64,000 bases of DNA from Flavobacteriaceae bacterium UBA2540 (GCA_002340765.1 DDMS01000033.1:25992-89991); one strand, 5' to 3'; numbered from the stretch's first letter, positions 32,917 through 43,325 are shown. Program-made: numbers and translations. Notes: generated by a model from the sequence alone, not told the origin.

Positions 32917-35550
32917 ATGACAATCCCATCAAAATATGATGCAAGCCAAGTAGAAGGTAAATGGTATGAATATTGGATGAAACACAACTATTTTCATTCA
33001 ACTCCTGATGAAAGAGAGCCTTATACAATTGTGATTCCTCCTCCAAATGTTACTGGAGTTTTGCATATGGGACACATGCTCAACAATACCATTCAAGATG
33101 TTTTGATAAGACATGCACGTTTGTTGGGAAAGAATGCTTGTTGGATTCCAGGAACTGACCATGCATCCATAGCTACTGAAGCAAAAGTAGTTGCAAAATT
33201 AAAAGAGCAAAGAATCAATAAAAACGACTTAACTCGCGAAGAATTTTTAGCACATGCTTGGGAATGGAAAAATGAATATGGAGGCATTATTTTAGAACAA
33301 TTAAAAAAACTAGGAGCTTCTTGTGATTGGGATAGAACTGCTTTTACAATGGATCCAGCAATGTCAGAATCTGTTATTAAAGTTTTTGTTAATTTATATA
33401 ATAAAGGATTGATTTACAGAGGATTCAGAATGGTAAATTGGGATCCAGAAGCAAAAACTACCTTGTCTGATGAAGAGGTGATTTATGAGGAAAAACAAGG
33501 AAATTTATACTTTATAAATTATAAAATTCTTGATTCGCAAGAAACTTTAACAATCGCAACTACAAGACCAGAAACTATTTTTGGAGATACAGCTATTTGT
33601 ATCAACCCAAAAGATCAACGTTTTTCACATTTAAAAGGAAAAAAAGCAATTGTACCAATCTGCAATCGAATCATTCCAATTATTGAAGATGAATATGTAG
33701 ATGTTGAATTCGGAACTGGTTGTTTAAAAGTAACGCCAGCTCACGATGTCAATGACAAAACTTTAGGTGAAAAACACCATCTTGAAGTGATTGATATTTT
33801 TAATGATGATGCTACTTTAAATTCTTTTGGATTGCATTATCAAAGTAAAGACCGTTATGTGGTTCGTAAAGAAATTACAAAAGAACTAGAAAATTTGGGT
33901 TTTTTATTGAAAACAGAACAACACATCAATAAAATTGGTACTTCAGAAAGAACCAAAGCTGAAATTGAACCAAGATTGTCTGATCAATGGTTTTTGAAAA
34001 TGGAGGATTTGGTAAAACCAGCTATTGATTCAGTTTTAGGTGAAAATTCCGAAATTAATTTAGTGCCAAAAAAGTTTGATAATACCTATCGTCATTGGAT
34101 GGAAAATATTCGTGATTGGAATATTTCGCGTCAATTGTGGTGGGGACATCAAATTCCTGCATATTATTTTGGTGAAGGAAAAGAAGATTTTGTAGTTGCT
34201 GAGAATATCGAAGATGCACTAGTTTTGGCAAAAGAAAAAACCAAAAACCAACATCTAACAACCAAAAACCTTAAACAAGACAATGATGTTTTAGATACTT
34301 GGTTTTCATCTTGGTTGTGGCCAATTTCGGTTTTTGATGGCATTAGAAATCCTGAAAATAAGGAAATTAAATATTATTATCCAACCAATGATTTAGTAAC
34401 AGGGCCAGATATTTTGTTCTTTTGGGTGGCTAGAATGATTATTGCAGGGTATGAATATAGAGGAGAAAAACCATTTAAAAATGTATATTTGACAGGTTTG
34501 GTTCGTGATAAACAGCGGAGAAAAATGTCAAAATCCATAGGAAATTCACCTGATGCATTAAAATTAATTGATGATTATGGGGCTGATGGAGTTAGAGTTG
34601 GCTTGTTATTGAGCTCTGCTGCAGGAAACGATTTGATGTTTGATGAAGAATTGTGTCAACAAGGAAAAGCGTTTGCAAACAAAATTTGGAATGCTTTCAG
34701 ATTGATAAAAGGTTGGGAAATTGATGCTAATTTAGCGCAACCAAATACTGCCAAAATTGGTTTGGAATGGTATGAAGCAAAATTCCAAAAATCACTATCA
34801 GAAATTGAAGATCACTTTTCTAAATACAGATTATCAAATGCTTTAATGAGTGTTTATAAACTTATTATAGACGATTTTTCTTCATGGTTATTAGAGATTG
34901 TAAAACCAACTTATCAACAACCAATTGACAAAATTACTTTTAATAAAGTCATTGAAATGTTGGAAAATAATTTGAAAATTTTACATCCATTTATGCCTTT
35001 CTTGACAGAAGAAATTTGGCAACATATTACTGAAAGAACTCCCGAAGAGGCATTGATAATTGTAAAATACCCAATAATAAAAAAGTATAATTCTGAGATT
35101 ATTATTGATTTTGATTTTGTAACTAATGTAATTTCAGGAATAAGAACGATCAGAAAAGAGCAGAATATTTCTTTTAAAGATGCTATTGAATTGTTTGTAA
35201 TTGGCAATGAAAATAATGCTGCTTTTTTTGATGAAATCATTCAAAAGTTGACAAATATTTCTCAAATTCAATATGTTTCTGAAAAAGTTGAAGGAGCTTC
35301 ATTTAGAGTGAAATCCAATGAATATTTCGTGCCAATTTCTAATTCAAATATTGATATTGAAGCTGAAAAAGTAAAATTGCAAGAAGAATTAAAAAGAGCA
35401 GAAGGATTTTTGGTTAGCGTTCAAAAAAAGTTGTCAAACGAACGTTTTGTCTCAAGCGCGCCAGAAAAAGTGATTGCTTTAGAGCGCAAAAAAGAAGCAG
35501 ATACTTTGGCAAAAATTGATATGATAAAAAGTAGTTTATCAAACTTATAA
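32917..35550 (+). CDS. valS: Valine--tRNA ligase
   Basis: 877 residues, full length. The HIGH site is PPPNVTGVLHMGHMLNN (about 40-60) and KMSK is in RRKMSKSIGN (about 530). The CP1 editing domain carries the TTRPETIFGDTA and AHDVNDKTLG segments between about 200 and 370. An anticodon-binding domain follows. A C-terminal coiled coil (about 810-877, AEKVKLQEELKRAE) supports tRNA binding. It charges tRNA-Val and edits mischarged Thr. Single-gene unit, ended by the hairpin at 35555. Confidence 0.97.
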   Translation: MTIPSKYDASQVEGKWYEYWMKHNYFHSTPDEREPYTIVIPPPNVTGVLHMGHMLNNTIQDVLIRHARLLGKNACWIPGTDHASIATEAKVVAKLKEQRINKNDLTREEFLAHAWEWKNEYGGIILEQLKKLGASCDWDRTAFTMDPAMSESVIKVFVNLYNKGLIYRGFRMVNWDPEAKTTLSDEEVIYEEKQGNLYFINYKILDSQETLTIATTRPETIFGDTAICINPKDQRFSHLKGKKAIVPICNRIIPIIEDEYVDVEFGTGCLKVTPAHDVNDKTLGEKHHLEVIDIFNDDATLNSFGLHYQSKDRYVVRKEITKELENLGFLLKTEQHINKIGTSERTKAEIEPRLSDQWFLKMEDLVKPAIDSVLGENSEINLVPKKFDNTYRHWMENIRDWNISRQLWWGHQIPAYYFGEGKEDFVVAENIEDALVLAKEKTKNQHLTTKNLKQDNDVLDTWFSSWLWPISVFDGIRNPENKEIKYYYPTNDLVTGPDILFFWVARMIIAGYEYRGEKPFKNVYLTGLVRDKQRRKMSKSIGNSPDALKLIDDYGADGVRVGLLLSSAAGNDLMFDEELCQQGKAFANKIWNAFRLIKGWEIDANLAQPNTAKIGLEWYEAKFQKSLSEIEDHFSKYRLSNALMSVYKLIIDDFSSWLLEIVKPTYQQPIDKITFNKVIEMLENNLKILHPFMPFLTEEIWQHITERTPEEALIIVKYPIIKKYNSEIIIDFDFVTNVISGIRTIRKEQNISFKDAIELFVIGNENNAAFFDEIIQKLTNISQIQYVSEKVEGASFRVKSNEYFVPISNSNIDIEAEKVKLQEELKRAEGFLVSVQKKLSNERFVSSAPEKVIALERKKEADTLAKIDMIKSSLSNL

Positions 35551-35554
35551 AAAT

Positions 35555-35586
35555 AAAAAAAGGAAAGTTTTAACTTTTCTTTTTTG
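35555..35586. terminator. Terminator between valS and the aldo/keto reductase
   Basis: An A-rich left arm ending GGAAAGTT pairs with AACTTTTC and a T-run on the right, with one G-T pair and a 2-3-nt loop. It serves valS and, in the other direction, the convergent gene at 35589. Confidence 0.75.
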
Positions 35587-35588
35587 TC

Positions 35589-36584
35589 TTATAAAATCTC
35601 CTTAATATTATTCAATTCTTCCTCAGAAAAATGAGTATTTTGAATAGCTTTTATACTGTCCAAAATTTGCTCAATTTTACTTGCTCCAATTAAAACCGAG
35701 GTAATTCTATGGTCTTTTAAAATCCAAGAAATTGCCATTTGTGCCAAACTTTGTTGTCTGTTTTGCGCAATTTCATTTAATTTTTTGATTTTAGGCAATT
35801 TTTCTAACACTTGATTTGTGTTCAAAAACGGACTGTCTTTCACTGCTCTTGAATCTTTTGGCAAGCCGTTTATGTATTTATTACTCAACATTCCCTGAGC
35901 TAAGGGTGAAAAACAAATCGCACCAACTCCAGAATTCCCCAATAAATCTAACAATTCGTTTTCAATCCATCTGTCAAAAATATTGTAACGTGGTTGATGA
36001 ATCAAACAAGGCGTTCCCAAATCTTGTAAGATTTTAAATGCTTGTTTAGCTCTTTCAGGTTGGTAATTTGAAATACCAATATATAATGCTTTCCCTTGAC
36101 GAACCATCAAATCCAACGTCCCCATTGTCTCCTCTATAGGCGTGTCATAATCAGGTCTGTGATGGTAAAAAATATCTACATATTCTAATCCCATTCTTTG
36201 TAAACTTTGATCTAAACTTGCAACCAAAAATTTTTTAGACCCCAAATCTCCATAGGGACCCTCCCACATTCCATAACCCGCTTTTGAAGAAATTATCAAT
36301 TCATCTCTATAAGATTTGAAATCTTTTTCTAAAATTTTTCCAAAGTTTTCTTCGGCTGAACCTGGAGGTGGTCCGTAGTTATTTGCTAAATCAAAATGCG
36401 TAATTCCATTGTCAAAAGCACATTTCAATAAATCTCTTTGATTATAAAAGTCATCATTTTTTCCGAAATTTTGCCATAATCCCAATGAAATTTCTGGTAA
36501 AAGCAATCCACTTTTTCCAGTTCTTCTGTAGTTCATTTTTTTATAACGATCAACGCTTGCAGTGTATCTTAATTTTTTGCTCAT
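35589..36584 (-). CDS. Aldo/keto reductase, YghZ-type (L-glyceraldehyde 3-phosphate reductase-like)
   Basis: 331 residues. Catalytic Asp-Tyr-Lys-His set is in FDLANNYG, SSKAGYG and YHHRPDYDTP. The NNYGPPPGSAEENFGKIL segment and YTASVDRY start are typical of YghZ-like enzymes. NADPH-binding tail is SVLIGASKIEQI. It reduces aldehydes such as L-glyceraldehyde 3-phosphate in relatives; the real substrate is unknown. Its ATG at 36584 overlaps the stop of the FAD oxidoreductase by one base, so it is the second gene of that operon. Confidence 0.9.
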   Translation of the reverse strand: MSKKLRYTASVDRYKKMNYRRTGKSGLLLPEISLGLWQNFGKNDDFYNQRDLLKCAFDNGITHFDLANNYGPPPGSAEENFGKILEKDFKSYRDELIISSKAGYGMWEGPYGDLGSKKFLVASLDQSLQRMGLEYVDIFYHHRPDYDTPIEETMGTLDLMVRQGKALYIGISNYQPERAKQAFKILQDLGTPCLIHQPRYNIFDRWIENELLDLLGNSGVGAICFSPLAQGMLSNKYINGLPKDSRAVKDSPFLNTNQVLEKLPKIKKLNEIAQNRQQSLAQMAISWILKDHRITSVLIGASKIEQILDSIKAIQNTHFSEEELNNIKEIL

Positions 36585-39481
36585 TAAATAATTGCTTCTT
36601 TTAGAATAGTGATTGGGTGTTTTGCAATACGTTTTGTTCCATCATAAATTTGATGGCGACAACTAGTTCCTGCTGCTGCAATTTCGGTTTTTTGATGGCA
36701 ATTTCTAATTTTTGGGAATAAAGTATCTTCGCCAACTTGCATACTTATTTCGTAATGTTCTTTTTCATATCCAAAGGAACCTGCCATTCCACAACATCCT
36801 GTATTTAAAATAGTTACTTTAAAATTTTCAGGAATATTTAACATCTGAAAAATAGCGTGTGTGCTAGATAATGCTTTTTGATGACAATGTCCGTGAATTT
36901 TTATTTCTTTTTCTTCGGATGAAAAAATTGTAGAATCAAAGTTGTTTTTTTGATGTTCATTGCTAAGAAATTCTTCAAAAGTAAAAGCATTTTTTGAAAT
37001 ATTTTCAGCCGATTTTTTATCAGACGCCAAACGTATATATTCGTCTCTAAATGTTAAAATTGCAGAAGGTTCAATACCTATTAAAGGTGTTTTATCTGAA
37101 ATTACATCTTTGAAAATTTCAATATTTTTGTCACAAACTTTTTTGGCTTCTTTCAAAAATCCTTTTGAGATAAAACTTCGTCCACTCTCTGAGTGTTCTA
37201 AAATTCTGACTTCATAACCCAATTTTTCTAGCAGAAAAATGGCGTCTTTTCCAATTTCAATGTCATAAAAATTCGTAAATTCATCATTAAACAAATAAAC
37301 CATTTTTTGTTTTTGTGCGATTTTCTGTTTTGCAAACCAATTGCTAAAAGTGGTGGAAGCTAATTTTGGAACGCTTCTTTGTTGTGCAATTCCCATCAAA
37401 GATTTTGTGAATGAGGTATTCAAAACAATGTTTGTAATTGCAGGTGCAATGCTTCCAAATTTATTATATTTTGCATTATGTGCAAACAAATAATTTCGAA
37501 AAGAATAGCCATTTGTTTCTTGATATTGATACAAAAATTCTGATTTCATAGTAGCAATATCCACATTGCTTGGACATTCAGAAGCACAGGCTTTGCAACT
37601 CAAACAAAGGTCAAAAACTTCTTTTAACTCCTTATGATTAAATTTATTAGCTTCGTCAGAATTTGTTAAAAAATCACGCAAAGCATTGGCTCTTGCTCTT
37701 GTAGTATCTTTTTCGTTTTTGGTAGCTCTATAACTTGGGCACATGGTTCCTCCAGCAGAAGCAGGTTTTCTACAATCTCCTGAACCATTACATTTTTCTG
37801 CTAATTTTAAAATTCCTTCGCTATCAGAAAAATCTTGAATTGTTTTAATTTCAGGTTCTTTTCTGTCTACTTCATAGCGTAAACTTTTATCCATTGGAAA
37901 GGCATCCGTAATTTTTCCTTGATTGAAAACGTTTTTTGGATCAAACACTTTTTTTATTCTTCGCAATAATTGATAGTTTTGTTCGCCAATCATTAAAGGA
38001 ATAAATTCTGCTCGCACAATACCATCTCCATGTTCACCACTAAATGAACCTTGGTATTTTTTGACCAATTGAGCAGTTTCAGTAGTTATTTTTCGAAATA
38101 ATACAACATCTTCTTGCTTTTTTAAATTCAGAATTGGACGCAAATGAATTTCTCCAGCTCCAGCATGAGCATAATAGACAGCATTTTGATGAAATTTATC
38201 CATTATTTGTGTGAATTCTTCAATATAATTTGGCAAATCTTCCAAAGCAACCGCGGTATCTTCAATACATGCCACGGCTTTCATATCACCAACAATATTT
38301 CCTAACAAGCCTAAACCAGCTTTTCTCAATTCATGCACTTTGTTGATTTCACTTCCATATACTTTTGGATGGTAAAATCCGAAGTTGTGTTTTTGTAAAT
38401 CAGCAATCAATTTATCAGCTAAAATTTCTGTTTCTTCTGCTGAATTCGAAGAAACTTCCAACATTAAAATTGCTTCAGGATCACCTTCTAGAAAAAAGCG
38501 ATTTTTATTTTGTTCACGATTATTTTTTGTACAGTCTAAAATCGTTTTATCCATCAATTCACAATTGTATAAATTATGATTCATGGCAATTAAAGTAGCT
38601 TTCATACTCTCATTAACACTTGTAAAATGAGAACAAACCATGATGCTTTCCTTTGGAGGAAGTGCATCTAATTGTATAGTGATTGATGTTGAAAAAGCCA
38701 ATGTTCCTTCACTTCCTGTAAGTAATTTTGCAATATTAATGGTTGATTTTGTACCGCCAAATAAATCACTTGTCAAAAATTCATCCACAGAATACCCTGT
38801 ATTTCTTCTATGAATGGTTTCTTTTGGAAATTCTTTTTTGATTTCTTCTTGAGTTAATTTTGAAGAAAGTTCTTTGAAAATTGCATTATAAATACTGCCT
38901 TCTAAGTTATTTTGGTTAGTCTTTTCAAGGAATTTATCCGAAGAAATTTCCTCAAAAATTGCTTTACTTCCATCACTCAAAATAGCTTCAATTTTCAACA
39001 CTTTATCACGAGTTACGCCATATTTGATAGATGTACTCCCTGAGGAATTGTTTCCAACCATGCCGCCAATCATACATCTATTAGAAGTGGAAGTATTTGG
39101 ACCAAAAAATAAACCAAAAGGTTTTAAATACAAATTCAATTCATCTCTTACAATTCCTGGCTGAAGAGTGATGGTTTTTGATCGCTTATCAAAATAGATG
39201 ATTTTAGTAAAATATTTTGAGACATCTACTACAATTCCATCTCCAACACATTGTCCTGCCAATGAAGTTCCTGCAGTTCTTGGAATTAAAGTGATATTTT
39301 TTTTTGAAGCAAAATCAATTAAAATTTTGATATCATTTTCATTTTTTGGAAACGCAACTGCAATCGGAATTTTACGATAAACAGAGGCATCTGTTGCATA
39401 AATTATTTTGTGAAGATTGTCAAAAAGTAACTCACCATCAAGGAAATTGTGTAAGTTTTCTAAAACAGATTTTTGAATCAT
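36584..39481 (-). CDS. FAD-binding/Fe-S oxidoreductase (D-lactate/D-2-hydroxyglutarate dehydrogenase-like fusion)
   Basis: 965 residues. N-terminal PCMH FAD domain with LIPRTAGTSLAGQCVGDG and GNNSSGSTSIKYG; the C-terminal FAD-oxidase region ends around GEHGDGIVRAEF (about 480). It is then fused to a 4Fe-4S ferredoxin-type segment: CRKPASAGGTMCPSY and CLSCKACASECPSNVD (about 555-650). The CCG-type domains (HGHCHQKALSS, TGCCGMAGSFGYE) close the protein. Such fusions oxidise D-2-hydroxy acids and pass electrons onward. Substrate is not assigned. It is immediately followed by the aldo/keto reductase. Confidence 0.9.
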   Translation of the reverse strand: MIQKSVLENLHNFLDGELLFDNLHKIIYATDASVYRKIPIAVAFPKNENDIKILIDFASKKNITLIPRTAGTSLAGQCVGDGIVVDVSKYFTKIIYFDKRSKTITLQPGIVRDELNLYLKPFGLFFGPNTSTSNRCMIGGMVGNNSSGSTSIKYGVTRDKVLKIEAILSDGSKAIFEEISSDKFLEKTNQNNLEGSIYNAIFKELSSKLTQEEIKKEFPKETIHRRNTGYSVDEFLTSDLFGGTKSTINIAKLLTGSEGTLAFSTSITIQLDALPPKESIMVCSHFTSVNESMKATLIAMNHNLYNCELMDKTILDCTKNNREQNKNRFFLEGDPEAILMLEVSSNSAEETEILADKLIADLQKHNFGFYHPKVYGSEINKVHELRKAGLGLLGNIVGDMKAVACIEDTAVALEDLPNYIEEFTQIMDKFHQNAVYYAHAGAGEIHLRPILNLKKQEDVVLFRKITTETAQLVKKYQGSFSGEHGDGIVRAEFIPLMIGEQNYQLLRRIKKVFDPKNVFNQGKITDAFPMDKSLRYEVDRKEPEIKTIQDFSDSEGILKLAEKCNGSGDCRKPASAGGTMCPSYRATKNEKDTTRARANALRDFLTNSDEANKFNHKELKEVFDLCLSCKACASECPSNVDIATMKSEFLYQYQETNGYSFRNYLFAHNAKYNKFGSIAPAITNIVLNTSFTKSLMGIAQQRSVPKLASTTFSNWFAKQKIAQKQKMVYLFNDEFTNFYDIEIGKDAIFLLEKLGYEVRILEHSESGRSFISKGFLKEAKKVCDKNIEIFKDVISDKTPLIGIEPSAILTFRDEYIRLASDKKSAENISKNAFTFEEFLSNEHQKNNFDSTIFSSEEKEIKIHGHCHQKALSSTHAIFQMLNIPENFKVTILNTGCCGMAGSFGYEKEHYEISMQVGEDTLFPKIRNCHQKTEIAAAGTSCRHQIYDGTKRIAKHPITILKEAII

Positions 39482-39705
39482 TTGTGGTAAAAAGTAATAT
39501 TTTATTTTACAAATATCCGAATAAAAAAGGCATTAAAATTTGTAAAAAACAGCTTTTCATTATTTTTATTAATTCTACAAAAAATGAATTATTTAATTAT
39601 TGATTATCAATTTATTTTAAATTAATAGTTAGTTTAAGATTTGTGACAATTCTTACTTTTGTTTTCAAAAGAATTTTCAAAATGAAGTAAATTACTTTGA
39701 TTGAG

Positions 39706-39713
39706 TATATTTG
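39706..39713 (+). promoter_or_regulatory. -7 element before the first M14 peptidase gene
   Basis: TATATTTG fits the -7 consensus 21 nt before ATG 39735; the -33 box is not clear. It overlaps a TTG at 39711 that would otherwise extend the gene, which supports the ATG start. Confidence 0.45.
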
Positions 39714-39734
39714 TTTTTTAAAATTTTACTCTCG

Positions 39735-42230
39735 ATGAAAAAAATCACGATTTTCTTTTCGCTTTTTTCAATAATAAGTATTGCTCAAAAAGTGGACTTA
39801 TCTTATTATTTACCCAATGAAATTTATAACTCAGCCATTCCAACTCCCAAAGAAATTATAGGTCATGAAGTGGGAGAATGGCATGTGACACATGATAAAT
39901 TGGTTGAATATATGAAAGCTTTAGCAGCAACTTCTGATAGAATTTCTTTTGAAAATCGTGGTGAAACTTATGAAGGAAGATCTCTCATTTTATTAACAAT
40001 TACATCTCCAGAAAATCACAAAAACCTCTCAAAGATCAAACAAGCTCATATTACTGCTACAAATGATGCAACTATTGATATTTCAAATCATCCAATTGTG
40101 GTAAATCAAGGATTTTCGATTCATGGAAACGAGCCAAGTGGTTCGAATGCAGCATTGGCTATAGCTTATTATTTAGCGGCTTCTGATACTGAAGAAACAA
40201 AAGAATTATTAAAAAATACCATCATTTTATTTGATCCTTCATTCAATCCAGATGGATTACAACGTTTTTCATATTGGGCAAATACCAATAAAAATAAAAA
40301 TATCAATCCAGATCCAAATGATAGAGAATATCATGAGGTTTGGCCAGGTGGAAGAACCAATCATTATCAATTTGATATGAATCGAGATTGGTTGACTGTG
40401 CAATTGCCAGAAAGCAACGTTCGTTTAAAAACTTTTCATGATTGGTTGCCAAATATTTTAACGGATCATCATGAAATGGGAAGCAATGCTAGTTTCTTTT
40501 TTCAACCCGGAATTCCCTCAAGAACACATCCAATGACTCCACAAATCAACCAAGATTTGACCAGAGAAATTGGAACATATCATGCGAAAGCATTTGATAA
40601 ATTGGGTTCTTTGTATTATTCAGAAGAAAGTTTTGATGATTTTTATTATGGAAAAGGTTCCACGTTTCCTGATATCAATGGAAGTATTGGAATTTTATTT
40701 GAACAGGCAAGTTCAAGAGGTCATGCTCAAGAAACTGAAAATGGAATTTTGACGTTTTCATTTACCATTCGCAATCAAATAACAGCGGCATTTTCTACAT
40801 TAGAAGCTGCTAAAAATATGCGTACAAAAATTTTACAATATCAGCAAGATTTTTATAGTGAAGCCAGAAATTCTTTTGAGAAAAAAGCCATTGTTTTTGG
40901 TGATGAAAAAGATGCTGCAAAAGTATTTCATTTGGCTGAAGTACTTAAAAAACAGCAAGTTAAAATCTATGAAGTGAGTTCAGATTTTACACAAAATGGA
41001 AAGAATTTTAAAAAAGGATTTAGTTATGTAGTGCCAATGAATCAAAAAAATCATCGTTTAGTAAAAGCAATGTTTAGTGCACAAACCACCTTTAAGGATA
41101 GTTTGTTTTATGACATTTCTGCATGGACTTTCAATCATGCATTTGGAGTAGATTTTGCAAAAAATATAACACTTTCGAGAGTTGGAAATGAAATTAAAAC
41201 CTTAAAAATGGCAGATGGAAAAGTGACTTCTCAGAGTGATTATGGGTATTTGATGCCTTGGAATGAATTTTATGCTCCCAAAGCCTTAAATACTATTTTG
41301 AAAAATAATTTACATGCAAAAGTTGCACTGAAAAACTTCAATAATGGTGGAATTTCTTATGATTACGGAACTATTTTTATTCCGGTTCAAAACCAATCGT
41401 TGAATGTTAGTGAATTGTTTGAATTTTTACAAAAAATATCACAAGAAAGTCATTTAACAATTGTTCCAGTAACTACAGGTTTGAACGAAGGAATTGATTT
41501 AGGAAGTGATGATTTTGCAGCATTAAAATCACCAAAAGTAGCCATGTTAGTTGGCGAAGGCATTGCAGGAAATGATTCTGGTGAAATTTGGCATTTATTT
41601 GATCAAAGATTTGATATGCAATTGACACGCATAGATATAAGTTATTTTGGACGAATTGATATTAATAAATATTCGCATATTATCATACCAAGTAGTAGAA
41701 ATTTAGGTAAAGATAATGAGGAAAAATTAAAAACTTGGGTTACAAATGGAGGTGTCATTATTGGTTATAATAACACCGCAAAATGGCTGGCAAGTGAAAA
41801 ATTTATCGGACTTGAATTTGATATTCCCAAAAAGGATACTATCAAAAATATTTCATTTGAAAATCGTTCCTTAAAATCAGGAGCACAAGTAATTAGAGGC
41901 GCAATTTTTGAAGCAAAAATTGATCGTTCTCATCCAATAAATTTTGGATACAAAAATGATAAAATTGCATTGTTTAGAAATTCAACTTTATTTATAAGAC
42001 CTGATAATATCAGTTACAACAATCCAATACAATATACTTCCGCACCTTTATTAAGTGGTTATATCTCTAAAGAAAATGCAAAAGTTATTCCGAATAAGAT
42101 TCCGTTTAAAGTTCAGAAGTTAGGAAAAGGAAAAGTTGTTGTTTTTACTGACAACACAAATTTTAGGGCTTTTTGGTTCGGGACAAATAAATTATTGATG
42201 AACGCTGTTTTTTTTGCTAACCAAATGTAA
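39735..42230 (+). CDS. M14 family zinc metallocarboxypeptidase with amidotransferase-like tail
   Basis: 831 residues from ATG 39735. Signal peptide MKKITIFFSLFSIISIAQ. Peptidase M14 motifs: zinc HxxE in SIHGNEPSGSNAA, the second zinc His in TDHHEMGSN, and the catalytic Glu in GILFEQASSRG. From about residue 570 (KVAMLVGEGIAGNDSGEIWH, then IIIPSSRNLG) comes a DJ-1/glutamine amidotransferase-like fold. It has no T9SS tail, so it is periplasmic or outer-membrane bound. Likely a peptide-cleaving enzyme. A paralogue lies at 57.2 kb. Confidence 0.9.
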   Translation: MKKITIFFSLFSIISIAQKVDLSYYLPNEIYNSAIPTPKEIIGHEVGEWHVTHDKLVEYMKALAATSDRISFENRGETYEGRSLILLTITSPENHKNLSKIKQAHITATNDATIDISNHPIVVNQGFSIHGNEPSGSNAALAIAYYLAASDTEETKELLKNTIILFDPSFNPDGLQRFSYWANTNKNKNINPDPNDREYHEVWPGGRTNHYQFDMNRDWLTVQLPESNVRLKTFHDWLPNILTDHHEMGSNASFFFQPGIPSRTHPMTPQINQDLTREIGTYHAKAFDKLGSLYYSEESFDDFYYGKGSTFPDINGSIGILFEQASSRGHAQETENGILTFSFTIRNQITAAFSTLEAAKNMRTKILQYQQDFYSEARNSFEKKAIVFGDEKDAAKVFHLAEVLKKQQVKIYEVSSDFTQNGKNFKKGFSYVVPMNQKNHRLVKAMFSAQTTFKDSLFYDISAWTFNHAFGVDFAKNITLSRVGNEIKTLKMADGKVTSQSDYGYLMPWNEFYAPKALNTILKNNLHAKVALKNFNNGGISYDYGTIFIPVQNQSLNVSELFEFLQKISQESHLTIVPVTTGLNEGIDLGSDDFAALKSPKVAMLVGEGIAGNDSGEIWHLFDQRFDMQLTRIDISYFGRIDINKYSHIIIPSSRNLGKDNEEKLKTWVTNGGVIIGYNNTAKWLASEKFIGLEFDIPKKDTIKNISFENRSLKSGAQVIRGAIFEAKIDRSHPINFGYKNDKIALFRNSTLFIRPDNISYNNPIQYTSAPLLSGYISKENAKVIPNKIPFKVQKLGKGKVVVFTDNTNFRAFWFGTNKLLMNAVFFANQM

Positions 42231-42343
42231 ACTGGTTTTTGGTTATAGATTTTTGGCTTTTAATTTAGATTTTAATTTCAATATTTATCAACATAACATT
42301 TTAAGAAATGAATCGTTTAAATCATACAACTAACTAATAAAAA

Positions 42344-42502
42344 ATGAGTATTCTAAGGGTATTATTAGCGATTTTTTTTCCTCCTTTGGCAGTGATTGAC
42401 AAAGGTTGTGGTTCTTTTACCATTATTTTTATTCTAACACTTTGTGGTTGGATTCCTGGAGTTATTGGAGCATTGATTATTTTAAATAAATCAAAAAATT
42501 AG
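42344..42502 (+). CDS. YqaE/Pmp3 family membrane protein
   Basis: 52 residues with two TM helices. The motif FFPPLAVIDKGCGS matches the Pmp3/YqaE signature (FPPLxVxLxxGC), and LTLCGWIPGVIGALIIL is the second helix with the conserved GxIPGxIHA-like part. These hydrophobic proteolipids are linked to membrane potential and stress in other organisms. It is short and lies alone between the M14 gene and the CsaA-like gene. Confidence 0.88.
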   Translation: MSILRVLLAIFFPPLAVIDKGCGSFTIIFILTLCGWIPGVIGALIILNKSKN

Positions 42503-42519
42503 GAATATATTTTAGTATT

Positions 42520-42858
42520 TTATCTAATTTGCTCTCCATTTTTAGATGGATTACTCGATTTTAACAATACAATATTTCCTTCATTGTTATAAACGCCTAA
42601 AACCAATACTTCACTGACAAAATTGGCAATTTGTCTCGGTTTGAAATTCACAATGGCCATTACTTGTCTGTTTAGTAAATCACTTTTTGTATATAAATTA
42701 GTGATTTGCGCGCTTGATTTTTTAATGCCTAATTCACCAAAATCAAGCGTGAGTTGATAAGCAGGTTTTTTAGCTTTTAGAAAATCGTTGACTTCGATAA
42801 TTGTTCCAATTCGGAAATCAACTTTTGAGAAATCATCAAATGAAATAATCTCTTTCAT
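42520..42858 (-). CDS. CsaA-like tRNA-binding-domain protein
   Basis: 112 residues, a free-standing tRNA-binding (OB-fold) domain: FSKVDFRIGTIIEV at the start, ITNLYTKSDLLNRQVMAIVN and a VLGV strand. Such proteins resemble the C-terminal domain of MetRS, and CsaA acts as a chaperone-like factor in Bacillus. The role here is unknown. It lies 2 nt after the Mpo1-like gene and is probably cotranscribed. Confidence 0.88.
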   Translation of the reverse strand: MKEIISFDDFSKVDFRIGTIIEVNDFLKAKKPAYQLTLDFGELGIKKSSAQITNLYTKSDLLNRQVMAIVNFKPRQIANFVSEVLVLGVYNNEGNIVLLKSSNPSKNGEQIR

Positions 42859-42860
42859 AA

Positions 42861-43325
42861 TTATTTTTTATTACCCACCTTTTGAATTACCCACAAAGGA
42901 CCTATCAATAAAAATTGCAAGTCTTTCAAAAAAGACGGTTTTGCGCCCTCTACTTTATGTCCGTAAAATTGTCCAATCCAAGCCAAAATAAAGATGGTTA
43001 ATGATACATAAAAAATAGAAAAGTGATTTCCAATCCAGAAATTGATAACAACACTTAGTAGAATTACAAATAACATTTTTACAAAATACCAAAATCCTAA
43101 ACGCAGGTAAAAAATTGAGATCAGCAAACCAACCACAATTGCCCAATTTTCTAGTAAAGGATTGTGTAAACCCAATATATTTTCTAAAAAAATAGTGGGA
43201 ATGCTCATCAACAAGCCAATCACACTAAAAAAAATCAGCGGAACACAAATAAAATGAATCATAATATTAGTAAGGTTTTGATGACTAAGTGCATATTCAT
43301 CAAAATATTCTTGCGCAGTTTTCAT
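42861..43325 (-). CDS. Mpo1-like (DUF962) membrane protein
   Basis: 154 residues with four TM helices. The N-terminal YALSHQNLTNIMIHFICVPL carries the His that begins the Mpo1 signature, and GHKVEGAKPSFLKDL is the second conserved part. In yeast, Mpo1 is an Fe(II) dioxygenase that oxidises 2-hydroxy fatty acids. A lipid-modifying role in bacteria is an inference. Same unit as the CsaA-like gene. Confidence 0.88.
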   Translation of the reverse strand: MKTAQEYFDEYALSHQNLTNIMIHFICVPLIFFSVIGLLMSIPTIFLENILGLHNPLLENWAIVVGLLISIFYLRLGFWYFVKMLFVILLSVVINFWIGNHFSIFYVSLTIFILAWIGQFYGHKVEGAKPSFLKDLQFLLIGPLWVIQKVGNKK

